Shown here: positions 1 through 9,693 of the stretch, piece after piece | How the letters are laid out: every line of letters starts with the position of its first letter | Position numbering within the stretch: position 1 is the first letter of the stretch | Source: Pseudomonadota bacterium | GTDB taxonomy: Bacteria; Pseudomonadota; Alphaproteobacteria; Rhizobiales; Xanthobacteraceae | DNA length: 15,514 nt | Reading direction: 5' to 3' | NCBI GenBank assembly: GCA_023442085.1 | Contig: JAEZMT010000118.1 | Coordinates: forward strand, 1 to 15,514 | Notes under the pieces: model-generated | The model's input: only the letters and a program-made list of their open reading frames with translations | Told to the model about the DNA's origin: nothing | Databases searched by the model: none | Made by a program: the position numbers and the translations under genes

Positions 1-231
1 GGCATCGCCCAGAGCAAGGACGGCGACACGGTGGTCTCGGACTACACCCAGTGGGTGGCCATCAAGGACCTCACCCACAACAAGCTGACCATCTCCGACT
101 ACGCCCACCGCACGACCTTCATCACCCTCGATCTCGACACCATCTTCGCGCAGGACAAGCCGAGCGCGCGGCTGGTCACCGACCTGCCCTTCCCGGCGGC
201 GGTGGACGGAACGGCGGCGCTGAAGAACTGA
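1..231 (+). CDS. C-terminal end of a choloylglycine hydrolase family (linear amide C-N hydrolase) protein, 5' truncated
   Basis: Frame 1 is open from the first base to the TGA at 229-231 and gives 76 residues, so only the C-terminus is here. The stretch DYTQWVAIKDLTHNKLTISDY followed by an F-I-T-L-D-L strand resembles the final beta-strands of choloylglycine hydrolase / penicillin V acylase type N-terminal nucleophile enzymes, where a conserved T-x-W/Y strand is followed by a K-x-L-Y-like strand and an L-D-L. These enzymes cleave linear amide bonds, for example in conjugated bile salts, penicillin V or acyl-homoserine lactones. The nucleophilic Cys and the signal peptide, if any, lie outside the window, so substrate and activity cannot be judged. 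The assignment rests on a short C-terminal match from memory. Confidence 0.62.
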   Translation, partial: GIAQSKDGDTVVSDYTQWVAIKDLTHNKLTISDYAHRTTFITLDLDTIFAQDKPSARLVTDLPFPAAVDGTAALKN

Positions 232-254
232 GCCGGCGGGCGGGCGCGCCGCCC

Positions 255-1547
255 TTACACGAGGGCGGTGCGCGCCTCCTGCTCGCCCACCTCGAACACC
301 CGCTTGTAGCGCTCGACCTCATTGGCCGGGCCCATGGCCTTGGTGGGGTTGTCGGAGAGCTTCACCGCCGGGTGGCCGTTGGCGGCGATGACCTTGCAGA
401 CGATGGAGATGGGATCGAGCGCCCCGTTCGGCGCGAGGCCCCGGAAGTCGTTGGTGAGCAGCGTGCCCCAGCCGAAGCCGAGGCGGATGCGGCCGGCGAA
501 GGCACGGTGGATGCGGGCCACCTCCTCCACGTCCAGCGCATCCGAGAAAATGGCGAGCTTGTCGCGCGGGTCCTGCCCGCGCGAGGCCCACCACCCGATG
601 GCCTCCTCGCCGCCGGCGATGGGGTCCTTGCTATCGATGCGGATGCCGGTCCAGTGGGTCACCCAGTCGGGCGCGCGCTCCAGAAAGCCGGTGGTGCCGT
701 AGGTGTCGGGCAGGATGACGCGCAGGTTGCCGTCATAATCGTCCTGCCAGTCGGCGAGCACCTGATAGGGGGCCCAGCGCAGTTCGTCGTCGTTGCGGGC
801 GAGGGCCGCGTAGACCATGGGCAGTTCGTGGGCGTTGGTGCCGGTGGCCTCCACCTCGCGGCGCAGCGCGATGAGGCAGTTGGAGGTGCCGAGGAAGCCC
901 TCGCCCAGCCCTTCCATCAACGCCTGCACGCACCAGTCCTGCCACAGATAGCCGTGGCGGCGGCGGGTGCCGAAATCGGCGATGTTGATGCGGCCGAGGG
1001 ACTTCAGGAACTGCACTTTCTCCCACACCCGCGCCATGGCCCGGGCATAGAGGATCTGCAGCTCGAACTTGCCCATGCCCTTCAGCACGGCCCGCGAGCG
1101 CAATTCGTTGATGATGGAGAGGGCGGGTATCTCCCACATGGTGGTTTCCACCCACGGCCCCTCGAAGGTCAGCTCATATTGGCCGTCCACCTTTTCGAGG
1201 TGATAGGCGGGAAAGCGGAAGCCCTCGAGCCAGGCCACATAGTCCGGCGAGAACATTTGCCGCTTGCCGTAGAACATGTTGCCGCGCAGCCAGGTGCTCT
1301 CGCCGCGGGTGAGGGAGAGCGAGCGCACGTGGTCGAGCTGCTCGCGCAAGGCGCCGATGTCGATGATGTCGGCGAGCCGCACCGAAGTGGAGCGGTTATG
1401 GATGCCGAAGGTGACGCGGGTCGACCGGTGCCGGTTGAAGATCGTCTGCCCCATCAAGAGCTTGTAGAAGTCCGTGTCGAGCACGGACCGCACGATGGGG
1501 TCGATCTTCCAGGTGTGGTTGTAGACGCGCGTGGCGATGTCGGTCAT
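255..1547 (-). CDS. pncB: nicotinate phosphoribosyltransferase
   Basis: The 430-residue product catalyses nicotinate + PRPP (with ATP hydrolysis) to nicotinate mononucleotide, the entry step of the Preiss-Handler NAD salvage pathway in the cytoplasm. Family signatures visible are the N-terminal LDTDFYKLLMGQ (residues 23-34), DFGTRRRHGYLWQ (191-203), GTNAHELPM (236-244), PDTYGTTGFL (280-289), RIDSKDP (303-309), and GFGWGTLLTND (357-367) in the phosphate-binding region. His240 in GT-x-AHE corresponds to the histidine that is phosphorylated in the Salmonella enzyme (His219). Length fits the 400-435 residue bacterial family. The frame stays open a further 127 codons upstream, but the ATG at 1547 begins directly at the family N-terminus (MTDIATRVYNHTWKIDP), so that start is chosen; its ribosome binding site is weak. 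It diverges from the DUF1801 gene, with 108 bases between the two starts. Confidence 0.95.
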   Translation of the reverse strand: MTDIATRVYNHTWKIDPIVRSVLDTDFYKLLMGQTIFNRHRSTRVTFGIHNRSTSVRLADIIDIGALREQLDHVRSLSLTRGESTWLRGNMFYGKRQMFSPDYVAWLEGFRFPAYHLEKVDGQYELTFEGPWVETTMWEIPALSIINELRSRAVLKGMGKFELQILYARAMARVWEKVQFLKSLGRINIADFGTRRRHGYLWQDWCVQALMEGLGEGFLGTSNCLIALRREVEATGTNAHELPMVYAALARNDDELRWAPYQVLADWQDDYDGNLRVILPDTYGTTGFLERAPDWVTHWTGIRIDSKDPIAGGEEAIGWWASRGQDPRDKLAIFSDALDVEEVARIHRAFAGRIRLGFGWGTLLTNDFRGLAPNGALDPISIVCKVIAANGHPAVKLSDNPTKAMGPANEVERYKRVFEVGEQEARTALV

Positions 1548-1655
1548 GGGTGACCCCAGGGGCGGGACTGCACCTATACCATCGTCGGACAGGAATGGGA
1601 GGCTTCCCAGCGCGCGCGAGAGTGCGAATGGGGCAGGCCGAACCACGGAGGTCAC

Positions 1656-2114
1656 ATGACGCAAGGGAAGAAGGCCAAGACGAGCAAGCCGGCGCGTGCG
1701 CAGGAGCGCGGCGTGGTTCTGCTCTCGGGCGACAATCCCCAGATCGCCAAGGGCGACGGCGACGTCCCGGTGCAGGCCTATATCGCGGCGATGCCGGGAT
1801 GGAAGCGCGACCTCGGCGCGCGCCTTGATGCGCTGATCGTCGAGGCGGTGCCGGACGTGCGGAAGGCGGTGAAGTGGAATTCGCCCTTCTATGGCATCGA
1901 GGGGAAGGGATGGTTCCTGTCGTTTCACGTCCTGACGCGCTACGTGAAGGTGACCTTCTTCAATGGCCTCGCGCTCGATACCGTGCCGCCCGGCGGCACC
2001 CCCAAGAGCAAGGACGCGCGCTGGCTCGACATCTACGAGACCGACACGCTGGACGAAGCCCGATTGGCGGACTGGGTGAAGCAGGCGGCCGCGCTGCCGG
2101 GCTGGACGCCCTAG
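1656..2114 (+). CDS. DUF1801 domain protein (YdhG-like)
   Basis: The 152-residue soluble protein has a basic, probably flexible N-terminus (residues 1-18, rich in Lys, Arg and Ala). The rest matches the DUF1801 / YdhG fold: an N-terminal helix pair around VQAYIAAMPGWKRDLGARL (39-57), the hallmark VKWNSPFYG (72-80), a W-F-L-S-F strand (86-90) and K-V-T-F-F-N-G (98-104), then a C-terminal helical part with DEARLADWVKQA. The biochemical role of this family is not known to me, and no catalytic residues can be named. A GGAGG ribosome binding site lies 4-8 bases before the ATG at 1656. It is divergent from pncB and convergent with the YARHG gene, so it is probably a single-gene transcript. Confidence 0.85.
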   Translation: MTQGKKAKTSKPARAQERGVVLLSGDNPQIAKGDGDVPVQAYIAAMPGWKRDLGARLDALIVEAVPDVRKAVKWNSPFYGIEGKGWFLSFHVLTRYVKVTFFNGLALDTVPPGGTPKSKDARWLDIYETDTLDEARLADWVKQAAALPGWTP

Positions 2115-2138
2115 GCATCGCTTCGCGGTTGCCGCGAG

Positions 2139-2166
2139 CAGCCCGTCAGCGACAGCCCGTCAACGA
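2139..2166. repeat. 14-base tandem duplication at the 3' end of the YARHG gene
   Basis: Two consecutive 14-base units, CAGCCCGTCAGCGA (2139-2152) and CAGCCCGTCAACGA (2153-2166), differ at one position. The second copy carries the reverse-strand stop codon of the YARHG gene (2160-2162). The repeat lies in the 45-base gap between two convergent genes and looks like a replication-slippage duplication; no function is evident. Confidence 0.6.
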
Positions 2167-2447
2167 CAGCCTTTGCGGGCCTCCCAGGCCTGCACCTCGT
2201 TCACGTAGCGCTGCTGGTCCGGCGTCAGCTTGCCGAACGGCGCGTAGCAGCGGGCGCCGAAGGTGGCGATGGCGTCCTTGGTCTTGAAACAATAGCCCTG
2301 CTCGGCATAGACCGCGTTGCGCTGGTACCACAGCGCCTTGCAGGACAATTCGCTGAGCGCCTGCGCGCTGGCGACGGACACGACAACCATCGCCGCGCAG
2401 GCGCCGAGTGCGAGCGCCGCCAGCCCCCTCCCCTTGCCGTCTGCCAT
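2160..2447 (-). CDS. small exported YARHG-domain protein
   Basis: The 95-residue protein begins with a basic n-region (MADGKGRG) and a hydrophobic core (residues 9-25). A likely signal peptidase I site is A-Q-A|L after residue 30, so it is predicted to be exported to the periplasm or beyond. The mature part (31-95) matches the YARHG domain: LSELSCKALWYQRNAVYAEQ followed by GYCFKTKDAIATFG, then CYAPFGKLTPDQQRYVNEV. It has four cysteines (36, 53, 67, 94) in the mature chain, which could form two disulfides. The domain's function is unknown; it is often described as extracellular. The ATG at 2447 is preferred over the upstream ATG at 2513 because an AGGGGAGG ribosome binding site precedes it and a signal peptide follows at once. 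It is convergent with the DUF1801 gene. Confidence 0.82.
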   Translation of the reverse strand: MADGKGRGLAALALGACAAMVVVSVASAQALSELSCKALWYQRNAVYAEQGYCFKTKDAIATFGARCYAPFGKLTPDQQRYVNEVQAWEARKGCR

Positions 2448-2540
2448 CCCTGCCTCCCCTTGTTCCGCACCCAGCCACCGCCTGAAACGGCCGGCGGGTG
2501 CGCCCCGCAGCATTATTGCTCAGATGGCACGAATGTCATT

Positions 2541-2587
2541 CCGTTTCTTCCCATAGAAGCGAAAACGGTGCGGGCGTATCCAATACG
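2541..2587. promoter_or_regulatory. candidate operator region upstream of gcl
   Basis: Two inverted repeats lie 93-139 bases before the gcl start. The first (2541-2568) pairs CCGTTT..CTTC with GAAG..AAACGG imperfectly. The second (2575-2587) is a perfect 13-base palindrome, CGTAT-CCA-ATACG. Their placement suits a regulator of the glyoxylate genes (IclR- or LysR-type regulators control such clusters in other bacteria), but no regulator gene is in the window and the sites are short enough to arise by chance. Confidence 0.25.
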
Positions 2588-2679
2588 AAAGTCCAAAGCC
2601 GTGACGATCCGACCCGGATCGCGGCCCGCCAGGACGAAGCAACGAGCTTCGAAGCAACAAGATGCAAGGGAGGACTGCC

Positions 2680-4455
<1,776 letters not shown>

Positions 4456-4494
4456 GCCGGGCCAAAAGACTCATATCGATTTAAAAATGCCTGG

Positions 4495-4517
4495 ATGCCC
4501 CGGCCCCGCCGGGGCAT
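4495..4517. repeat. REP-like palindrome between gcl and hyi
   Basis: A perfect inverted repeat with 10-base arms, ATGCCCCGGC and GCCGGGGCAT, around a CCC loop. It is preceded by CTGG and followed by GACAG. The pattern CTGGATGCCC...GGGCATGAC resembles short palindromic elements that I recall as dispersed in intergenic spaces of rhizobial-type genomes. In the transcript it would form a very stable hairpin 38 bases before the hyi start; it has no T-tract, so it is more likely an mRNA stabiliser or processing element, or an inert repeat, than an intrinsic terminator. Confidence 0.6.
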
Positions 4518-4555
4518 GACAGTGCGCCACAAAGGCTCAGCCCGCGGAGAGACGC

Positions 4556-5335
<780 letters not shown>

Positions 5336-5382
5336 GCTTCCGCCCGCTTCAGCACAACAAGCACTCTTCAGGAGAAACGCAC

Positions 5383-6270
5383 ATGAACGTGGGATTCATC
5401 GGCCTCGGCATCATGGGGGCCCCCATGGCCGGCCACCTCATCGACGCCGGGCACACGCTGTTCGTCTATGACGTGGTGAAGGTGCCGGAGGCGCTGACCG
5501 CCAAGGGCGCGACCGCCTGCGCCTCCTCCGCCGAGGTGGCAAAGCACGCCGACATCATCATCACCATGGTGCCGGATACCCCGCACGTGGAAGAGGCGCT
5601 GTTCGGCAAGGGCGGCGTCGCCGAAGGCCTGTCGGCCGGCAAGATCGTGGTGGACATGAGCTCCATCTCGCCCGTCGCCACCAAGGGTTTCGCCCAGAAG
5701 ATCAACGCGCTCGGCTGCGACTATCTCGATGCCCCGGTCTCGGGCGGCGAGGTGGGCGCCAAGGCCGCCTCCCTCACCATCATGGTGGGCGGGCCGGAGG
5801 GCGCGTTCGAGAAGGTGAAGCCCCTGTTCGAGAAGATGGGCAAGAACATCACCCTCGTCGGCGGCAACGGCGACGGCCAGACCACGAAGGTCGCCAACCA
5901 GATCATCGTCGCGCTGACCATCGAGGCGGTGGGCGAGGCCCTCTTGTTCGCGTCCAAGGCGGGGGCCAACCCGGCCAAGGTGCGCGAGGCGCTGATGGGC
6001 GGCTTCGCCTCCTCCAAGATCCTGGAGCTCCACGGCGACCGCATGGTGAAGCGCACCTTCGATCCGGGCTTCCGCATCGAGCTGCACCAGAAGGACCTCA
6101 ACCTCGCGCTGCAGAGCGCGAAGGCGCTGGGCGTGAGCCTGCCCAACACCGCCACCTGCCAGGAGCTGTTCAACGCCTGCGCCGCCCATGGCGGCTCCAA
6201 GTGGGACCACTCCGCCATGGTGAAGGCCCTCGAACTGATGGCCAACCACAAGGTGGCCCCGGACGCCTGA
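5383..6270 (+). CDS. glxR: 2-hydroxy-3-oxopropionate (tartronate semialdehyde) reductase
   Basis: The 295-residue enzyme of the beta-hydroxyacid dehydrogenase family reduces tartronate semialdehyde to D-glycerate with NAD(P)H. The N-terminal Rossmann motif is GFIGLGIMGAPMAGHL (residues 4-19), the substrate-binding motif is DAPVSGGEVGA (116-126), and the catalytic lysine is Lys169 in GQTTKVANQ, corresponding to Lys171 of E. coli GarR. Asp30 at the end of the second beta strand and the lack of a basic residue just after it hint at NAD(H) preference, but this is not decisive. An AGGAGA ribosome binding site precedes the ATG. Position directly after gcl and hyi supports tartronate semialdehyde rather than another hydroxyacid as substrate. 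GarR is the closest alternative name for the same activity. Confidence 0.93.
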   Translation: MNVGFIGLGIMGAPMAGHLIDAGHTLFVYDVVKVPEALTAKGATACASSAEVAKHADIIITMVPDTPHVEEALFGKGGVAEGLSAGKIVVDMSSISPVATKGFAQKINALGCDYLDAPVSGGEVGAKAASLTIMVGGPEGAFEKVKPLFEKMGKNITLVGGNGDGQTTKVANQIIVALTIEAVGEALLFASKAGANPAKVREALMGGFASSKILELHGDRMVKRTFDPGFRIELHQKDLNLALQSAKALGVSLPNTATCQELFNACAAHGGSKWDHSAMVKALELMANHKVAPDA

Positions 6271-6375
6271 GCGCGCCTTACGGCACGCAGAGCCACGACA
6301 CCCTCGGCGACGCGCGGCACGTTCCCTGCCCTGCGTCGCCGGCACCCCGGACGGGTCCGCGCGGCCCCTCCGGAA

Positions 6376-6407
6376 GAGGCGCGCCGACAGCGTTCCCGGC
6401 GCGCCTC
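6376..6407 (+). terminator. hairpin downstream of glxR, possible transcription terminator
   Basis: Perfect 11-base arms GAGGCGCGCCG (6376-6386) and CGGCGCGCCTC (6397-6407) enclose a 10-base loop. The stem is entirely strong G-C pairs apart from one A-T. It lies 106 bases after the glxR stop and has no T-tract, so it is at best an atypical (or Rho-assisted) terminator or a 3' stabilising structure. Confidence 0.4.
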
Positions 6408-6499
6408 CGCCGCTTCAGATCGCGCCCCCCAACCTCCGGCGCCGAAACGGGGGGCGACGCGAAAGCCTGACCAGTCTGCAACGGTCAGCTTTGCTGCCG

Positions 6500-6517
6500 T
6501 TTATGCGACTTTATGCG
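6500..6517 (+). promoter_or_regulatory. direct repeat TTTATGCG x2 upstream of pyruvate kinase
   Basis: TTTATGCG occurs at 6500-6507 and again at 6510-6517, so the two copies are exactly one helical turn (10 bases) apart, 76 bases before the pyruvate kinase ATG. It stands in the most AT-rich part of the gap. This would suit a dimeric activator or repressor site, or overlap a promoter; I cannot recognise a clear -35/-10 pair. Confidence 0.3.
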
Positions 6518-6592
6518 TACATCAAAGGCGCGCATGATGCCGCCTAAAACGCATCGAACCGAGCGCGAACGCGCCGAGCCGGAGGACGACAC

Positions 6593-8122
6593 ATGCCCAG
6601 CAAGCGCCACCCCACCTTCAAGCGTCAGCGCGCCACCAAGATCGTGGCCACCGTCGGCCCCGCCTCCAACAGCGAGGAGAAGCTGAAGGCGCTGTTCCTC
6701 GCGGGCGTGGACGTGTTCCGGCTCAACTTCTCCCACGGCACCCAGGCCGATCACGGCGAGGTGCTGGCCCGCATCCGGCGGCTGGAGAAGGAGATGAACC
6801 GGCCCATCGGCGTCATCGCCGACATGCAGGGGCCGAAGCTCCGCATCGGCCGCTTCACGAACGGCTCCATCGCGCTCAAGGCCGGCGACGTGCTGCATTT
6901 CGATGCCGACGTGGACCGCCCCGGCGACGAGACCCGCGTGCCGATCCCGCATCCGGACATCCTCGAAGCCCTCACCGTCGGCTCCACCGTGCTGTGCGAC
7001 GACGGCAAGGTGCGCCTGAAGGTGGTGAAGAAGGGCGCCGGCTTCCTGGAGGCCCAGGTGGTGGCCGGCACCAAGCTCTCCAACAACAAGGGCTTCAACA
7101 TCCCGGACGTGGTGCTGCCCCTCTCGCCCCTGACGGAGAAGGACCGCCACGACCTCGAATTCGCCTGCGAGGCGGGCGTGGAGTGGATCGCCCTCTCCTT
7201 CGTGCAGCGGCCGGAGGACATTCACGAGGCGCGCGCCCTCATCAAGGATCGCGCCGCCATCATGCTGAAGATGGAGAAGCCCGCCGCGGTGGAGCATCTC
7301 ACCGAGCTGGTGGAATTGTCCGACGCCATCATGGTGGCGCGCGGCGATCTCGGCGTGGAAATGTCGCTGGCCGAGGTGCCGGCCCTTCAGAAGCGCATGA
7401 TCGCGGAATCCCGCAAGTACGGCCGCCCGGTGATCGTGGCGACGCAGATGCTGGAATCCATGATTACCGCCCCCGTCCCCACCCGCGCCGAGGTGTCGGA
7501 CGTGGCGACCGCCGTCTATGAGGGCGCGGACTGCGTGATGCTCTCCGCCGAGACCGCCGCCGGCCAGTTCCCGGTGGAGGCCGTGACCTTCATGGACGAC
7601 ATCATCCGCCACGTGGAGTGCGATCCCGGCTACCGCCAGGTGCTCGACGCCACCCAGGCGGAATGGGGCAAGACCATCGGCGATGCCGTGACCAAGGCCA
7701 CCTACCAAGCGGCCATTGCGGTGGACGCCTCCGCCTTCGTCGCCTTCACCTTGTCCGGCACCACAGGCCTGCGCGCCGCGCGCGAGCGGCCCGCCATCCC
7801 GATCCTCGGCCTCACCCCCAAGGTCGAGACCGCCCGGCGGCTTGCCCTCTCCTATGGCGTGCACGCCGTGCACATGAAGGAGGACATCCACTCCTTCGGC
7901 GAGATGGTGGACACCGCCGTGCGCACCGCCGTGGAGCACACCCTCGGCAAGCCGGGCGACCGCCTCGCCATCACGGCCGGCGTGCCATTCGCCAAGCCGG
8001 GCACCACCAACATCATGCGTATCACCACCATCGGCACCACCAACCCGCCGTCGCGGGACGATCTGGACACCGGTGCGGCCCAGGACGCGCCGAAGGCATC
8101 CAAGGGCAAGGTCCACGCCTGA
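6593..8122 (+). CDS. pyk: pyruvate kinase
   Basis: The 509-residue enzyme transfers phosphate from phosphoenolpyruvate to ADP, giving pyruvate and ATP. Visible active-site motifs are RLNFSHG (residues 43-49), ADMQGPKLRIG (76-86), LKMEKPAAVEH (225-235) with Lys226 and the metal ligand Glu228, VARGDLGVE (248-256) with Asp252, and VATQMLESM-ITAPVPTRAEVSD (282-303), then MLSAETAAGQFP (316-327). The usual LSGET-A-K-G signature is LSAET-A-A-G here, a variant I recall in alphaproteobacteria. The B domain spans roughly 88-185. The last about 25 residues are an unstructured-looking tail rich in Asp, Ala and Lys. A GGAGGA ribosome binding site precedes the ATG. Pyruvate kinase genes follow glyoxylate-to-glycerate gene sets in several Rhizobiales, but the glycerate kinase usually found with them is not here. 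Confidence 0.96.
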   Translation: MPSKRHPTFKRQRATKIVATVGPASNSEEKLKALFLAGVDVFRLNFSHGTQADHGEVLARIRRLEKEMNRPIGVIADMQGPKLRIGRFTNGSIALKAGDVLHFDADVDRPGDETRVPIPHPDILEALTVGSTVLCDDGKVRLKVVKKGAGFLEAQVVAGTKLSNNKGFNIPDVVLPLSPLTEKDRHDLEFACEAGVEWIALSFVQRPEDIHEARALIKDRAAIMLKMEKPAAVEHLTELVELSDAIMVARGDLGVEMSLAEVPALQKRMIAESRKYGRPVIVATQMLESMITAPVPTRAEVSDVATAVYEGADCVMLSAETAAGQFPVEAVTFMDDIIRHVECDPGYRQVLDATQAEWGKTIGDAVTKATYQAAIAVDASAFVAFTLSGTTGLRAARERPAIPILGLTPKVETARRLALSYGVHAVHMKEDIHSFGEMVDTAVRTAVEHTLGKPGDRLAITAGVPFAKPGTTNIMRITTIGTTNPPSRDDLDTGAAQDAPKASKGKVHA

Positions 8123-8131
8123 AACGTGCAT

Positions 8132-8170
8132 GGCCGGAGGCAGCGCGCGCCCCGCGCGCACTGCCCGGCC
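8132..8170 (+). terminator. long GC hairpin after pyruvate kinase, probable terminator
   Basis: Nine bases after the stop codon the sequence folds as GGCCG / GGCAG / CGCGCG, loop CCC, then CGCGCG / CTGCC-like / CGGCC with small bulges on both sides. The stem is about 16 pairs long and very GC-rich. No T-run follows, so it may act with Rho or as a 3' stability element. It separates pyruvate kinase from the CYTH gene. Confidence 0.45.
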
Positions 8171-8348
8171 CTCAAGCTGGAGCGCGGTCACAGGCACCCC
8201 CGCCCTAATGTGCAGCGCGTTGACGCATGCGGTACGATGAAATCGTTTTCCGCGGTGCTTTGGGTTTTTGGCTCTGCTCTGCGGGCTGGACGAGTCCCGC
8301 CCACTTCGGTCTATGGTGCGGATATCCACAGTCCCAGCCGGCCGAAAC

Positions 8349-8813
8349 ATGCCCGTCGAGATCGAACGCAAGTTCCTCGTGACCTCCAACGCATGGCGGG
8401 CGGGCGCACGCGCCACCCCCATCCGCCAGGGCTACCTGTCGCAGGAGGGCGCGACAGTGCGCATCCGCATCGCCGATGGCGACGCCTTCATCACCGTGAA
8501 GGGCAAGACGCAGGGCCTCTCCCGCGCCGAGTTCGAATACGCCATCCCGGTCGAGGACGCGCACGTCATGCTGGAAACGCTCTGCGCCCGGCCGATCATC
8601 GAGAAGACCCGCTATTCCGTCGAGCACGCCGGCCGCCTCTGGACCGTGGACGTGTTCGAGGGCGAGAATGACGGGCTCGTCATGGCCGAGGTGGAGCTGG
8701 ACGGCATCGACCAGCAGGTGGACCTGCCCGAGTGGGTGGGCGAGGAAGTCACCTCCGACCCCCGCTACCGCAATTCCGCGCTGGTAAACGCCCCGCTGGG
8801 ATATGGGAAGTAG
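8349..8813 (+). CDS. CYTH domain protein, probable inorganic triphosphatase
   Basis: The 154-residue protein is a single CYTH (triphosphate tunnel metalloenzyme) domain. The diagnostic E-x-E-x-K is Glu4-Ile-Glu6-Arg-Lys8 in VEIERKFLV. The alternating charged tunnel residues follow: Arg38 and Arg40 (TVRIRI), Lys51 and Lys53 (ITVKGK), Glu61 and Glu63 (RAEFEY), Lys86 and Arg88 (EKTRY), Asp101 (VDVFEG) and Glu114/Glu116 (AEVELD). Short bacterial members such as the Nitrosomonas europaea enzyme hydrolyse tripolyphosphate to pyrophosphate and phosphate; a CyaB-like adenylate cyclase activity is less likely. The frame is open from 8268, but the ATG at 8349 starts right at the family N-terminus and is preferred although its ribosome binding site is poor. 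It converges with the EAL gene 27 bases away. Confidence 0.88.
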   Translation: MPVEIERKFLVTSNAWRAGARATPIRQGYLSQEGATVRIRIADGDAFITVKGKTQGLSRAEFEYAIPVEDAHVMLETLCARPIIEKTRYSVEHAGRLWTVDVFEGENDGLVMAEVELDGIDQQVDLPEWVGEEVTSDPRYRNSALVNAPLGYGK

Positions 8814-8840
8814 CGACCGCCTCGTTTCGGCAGCGGACGC

Positions 8841-9605
8841 TCACGTCCCGGCCGTCAGTCCCGCGACCTGCGGCAGGCGCTCGACCTGCGGCCGCGCGAA
8901 GAGATAGCCCTGGAACAGCGTGACGCCCGCTTCGCGCAGGGCCGCCAGTTCCTCCTGCGTCTCGACCCCCTCGGCGAGGACGGAGAAGCCGAGCGCGGCC
9001 GACATCTGCATGATTCCCGCGACGATGGCCTGCCGGGCCGGCGAATGGGCGATGCCGCGCACCAAGGCCATGTCGATCTTCACGAGATCCGGCTGGAAGT
9101 CGGCGAGCAGCGCCAGTCCCGCGAAGCCGGCGCCGAAATCGTCGATGGCGGTGATGAAGCCGAGCTTGCTATAGACCGCGAGGATGCGACGGATGTGCGG
9201 GACATCCGCCGGCTCGTTCTCGGTGAATTCGAAGGCGATGCGGTGGAGGTCAAACCCCACCCGCCCGGCTGCCGCGAGGGTGGTGCGGATGCAGGCGCTG
9301 GGTTGGTAGACGGCATTCGGCAGGAAATTGATGGAGAGGCGCGTCCCGCCCTGCGGCGGAAACAGACCGCCGGCCAATTCGATGGCCTTCACCCGACACG
9401 CCTGATCGAACGAATAGCGGTTCTCGGCGGTAACCTGGCTGAGCACCTCCATGGCACCCGCCCCGCCCGCGCCGCGCACAAGCGCCTCGTAGCCCCACAC
9501 CGATCCGCGGGCCAGGTCGACGATCGGCTGGAAGGCCATGGTGAAGTCGAAGGGCAGGCCCTCGGTCCCGTCCCGGCATGCACCGCATGCCCCGCCTGTG
9601 CTCAT
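8841..9605 (-). CDS. stand-alone EAL domain protein, probable c-di-GMP phosphodiesterase
   Basis: The 254-residue protein consists almost wholly of one EAL domain, which hydrolyses cyclic di-GMP to pGpG. The catalytic set appears complete: E40-A-L, Asn93 (NFLPN), Glu126 and Glu129 (FEFTENE), Asp155-Asp156 (IDDFGAGFAG), Lys177 (VKIDM), Glu212 and Glu215 (AEGVET) and Gln232 (FQGYLFARP). No membrane or GGDEF domain is present. The N-terminus carries Cys7-x-x-Cys10 (ACGACRDG) just before the first strand, a possible metal or redox site. The ATG at 9605 is chosen because GGGGAA lies upstream; the frame's upstream extension has no further start nearby and runs out of frame through the UDG gene. It lies 88 bases after the uracil-DNA glycosylase gene on the same strand, perhaps co-transcribed. 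Confidence 0.92.
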   Translation of the reverse strand: MSTGGACGACRDGTEGLPFDFTMAFQPIVDLARGSVWGYEALVRGAGGAGAMEVLSQVTAENRYSFDQACRVKAIELAGGLFPPQGGTRLSINFLPNAVYQPSACIRTTLAAAGRVGFDLHRIAFEFTENEPADVPHIRRILAVYSKLGFITAIDDFGAGFAGLALLADFQPDLVKIDMALVRGIAHSPARQAIVAGIMQMSAALGFSVLAEGVETQEELAALREAGVTLFQGYLFARPQVERLPQVAGLTAGT

Positions 9606-9693
9606 AACGTTCCCCGGCCGCGTCGACAGGCATCTCTCCTGCCTCAAGGAAATGGGCTCAGAGACAATACAGCGGCCGTGGTTCAGGTTCCCG

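Larger units (their letters stand above)
6271..6592. other. 322-base gene-free gap between glxR and pyruvate kinase
   Basis: No open frame here has a credible protein signature or ribosome binding site on either strand, and I see no remnant of a glycerate kinase gene, which would be the pathway's next enzyme. The gap holds a strong hairpin (6376-6407) in its first half and an exact 8-base direct repeat (6500-6517) in a more AT-rich stretch close to the pyruvate kinase gene. This suggests that transcription of glxR may end in the gap and that pyruvate kinase has its own promoter. Confidence 0.6.

Noticed and set aside
51..1553. 500-codon plus-strand open frame antiparallel to pncB
   Set aside because: It mirrors the GC-rich third-position pattern of pncB, has low-complexity His/Gly/Ala/Arg composition and no domain; pncB explains the region.
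8220..8248. TTGACG as a -35 box for the CYTH gene
   Set aside because: No acceptable -10 element at 16-18 bases (TCGTTT or similar), and it is more than 100 bases from the start codon.
6485..8422. 645-codon minus-strand open frame opposite pyruvate kinase
   Set aside because: No recognisable motif, composition of a shadow, and it covers two well-supported plus-strand genes.
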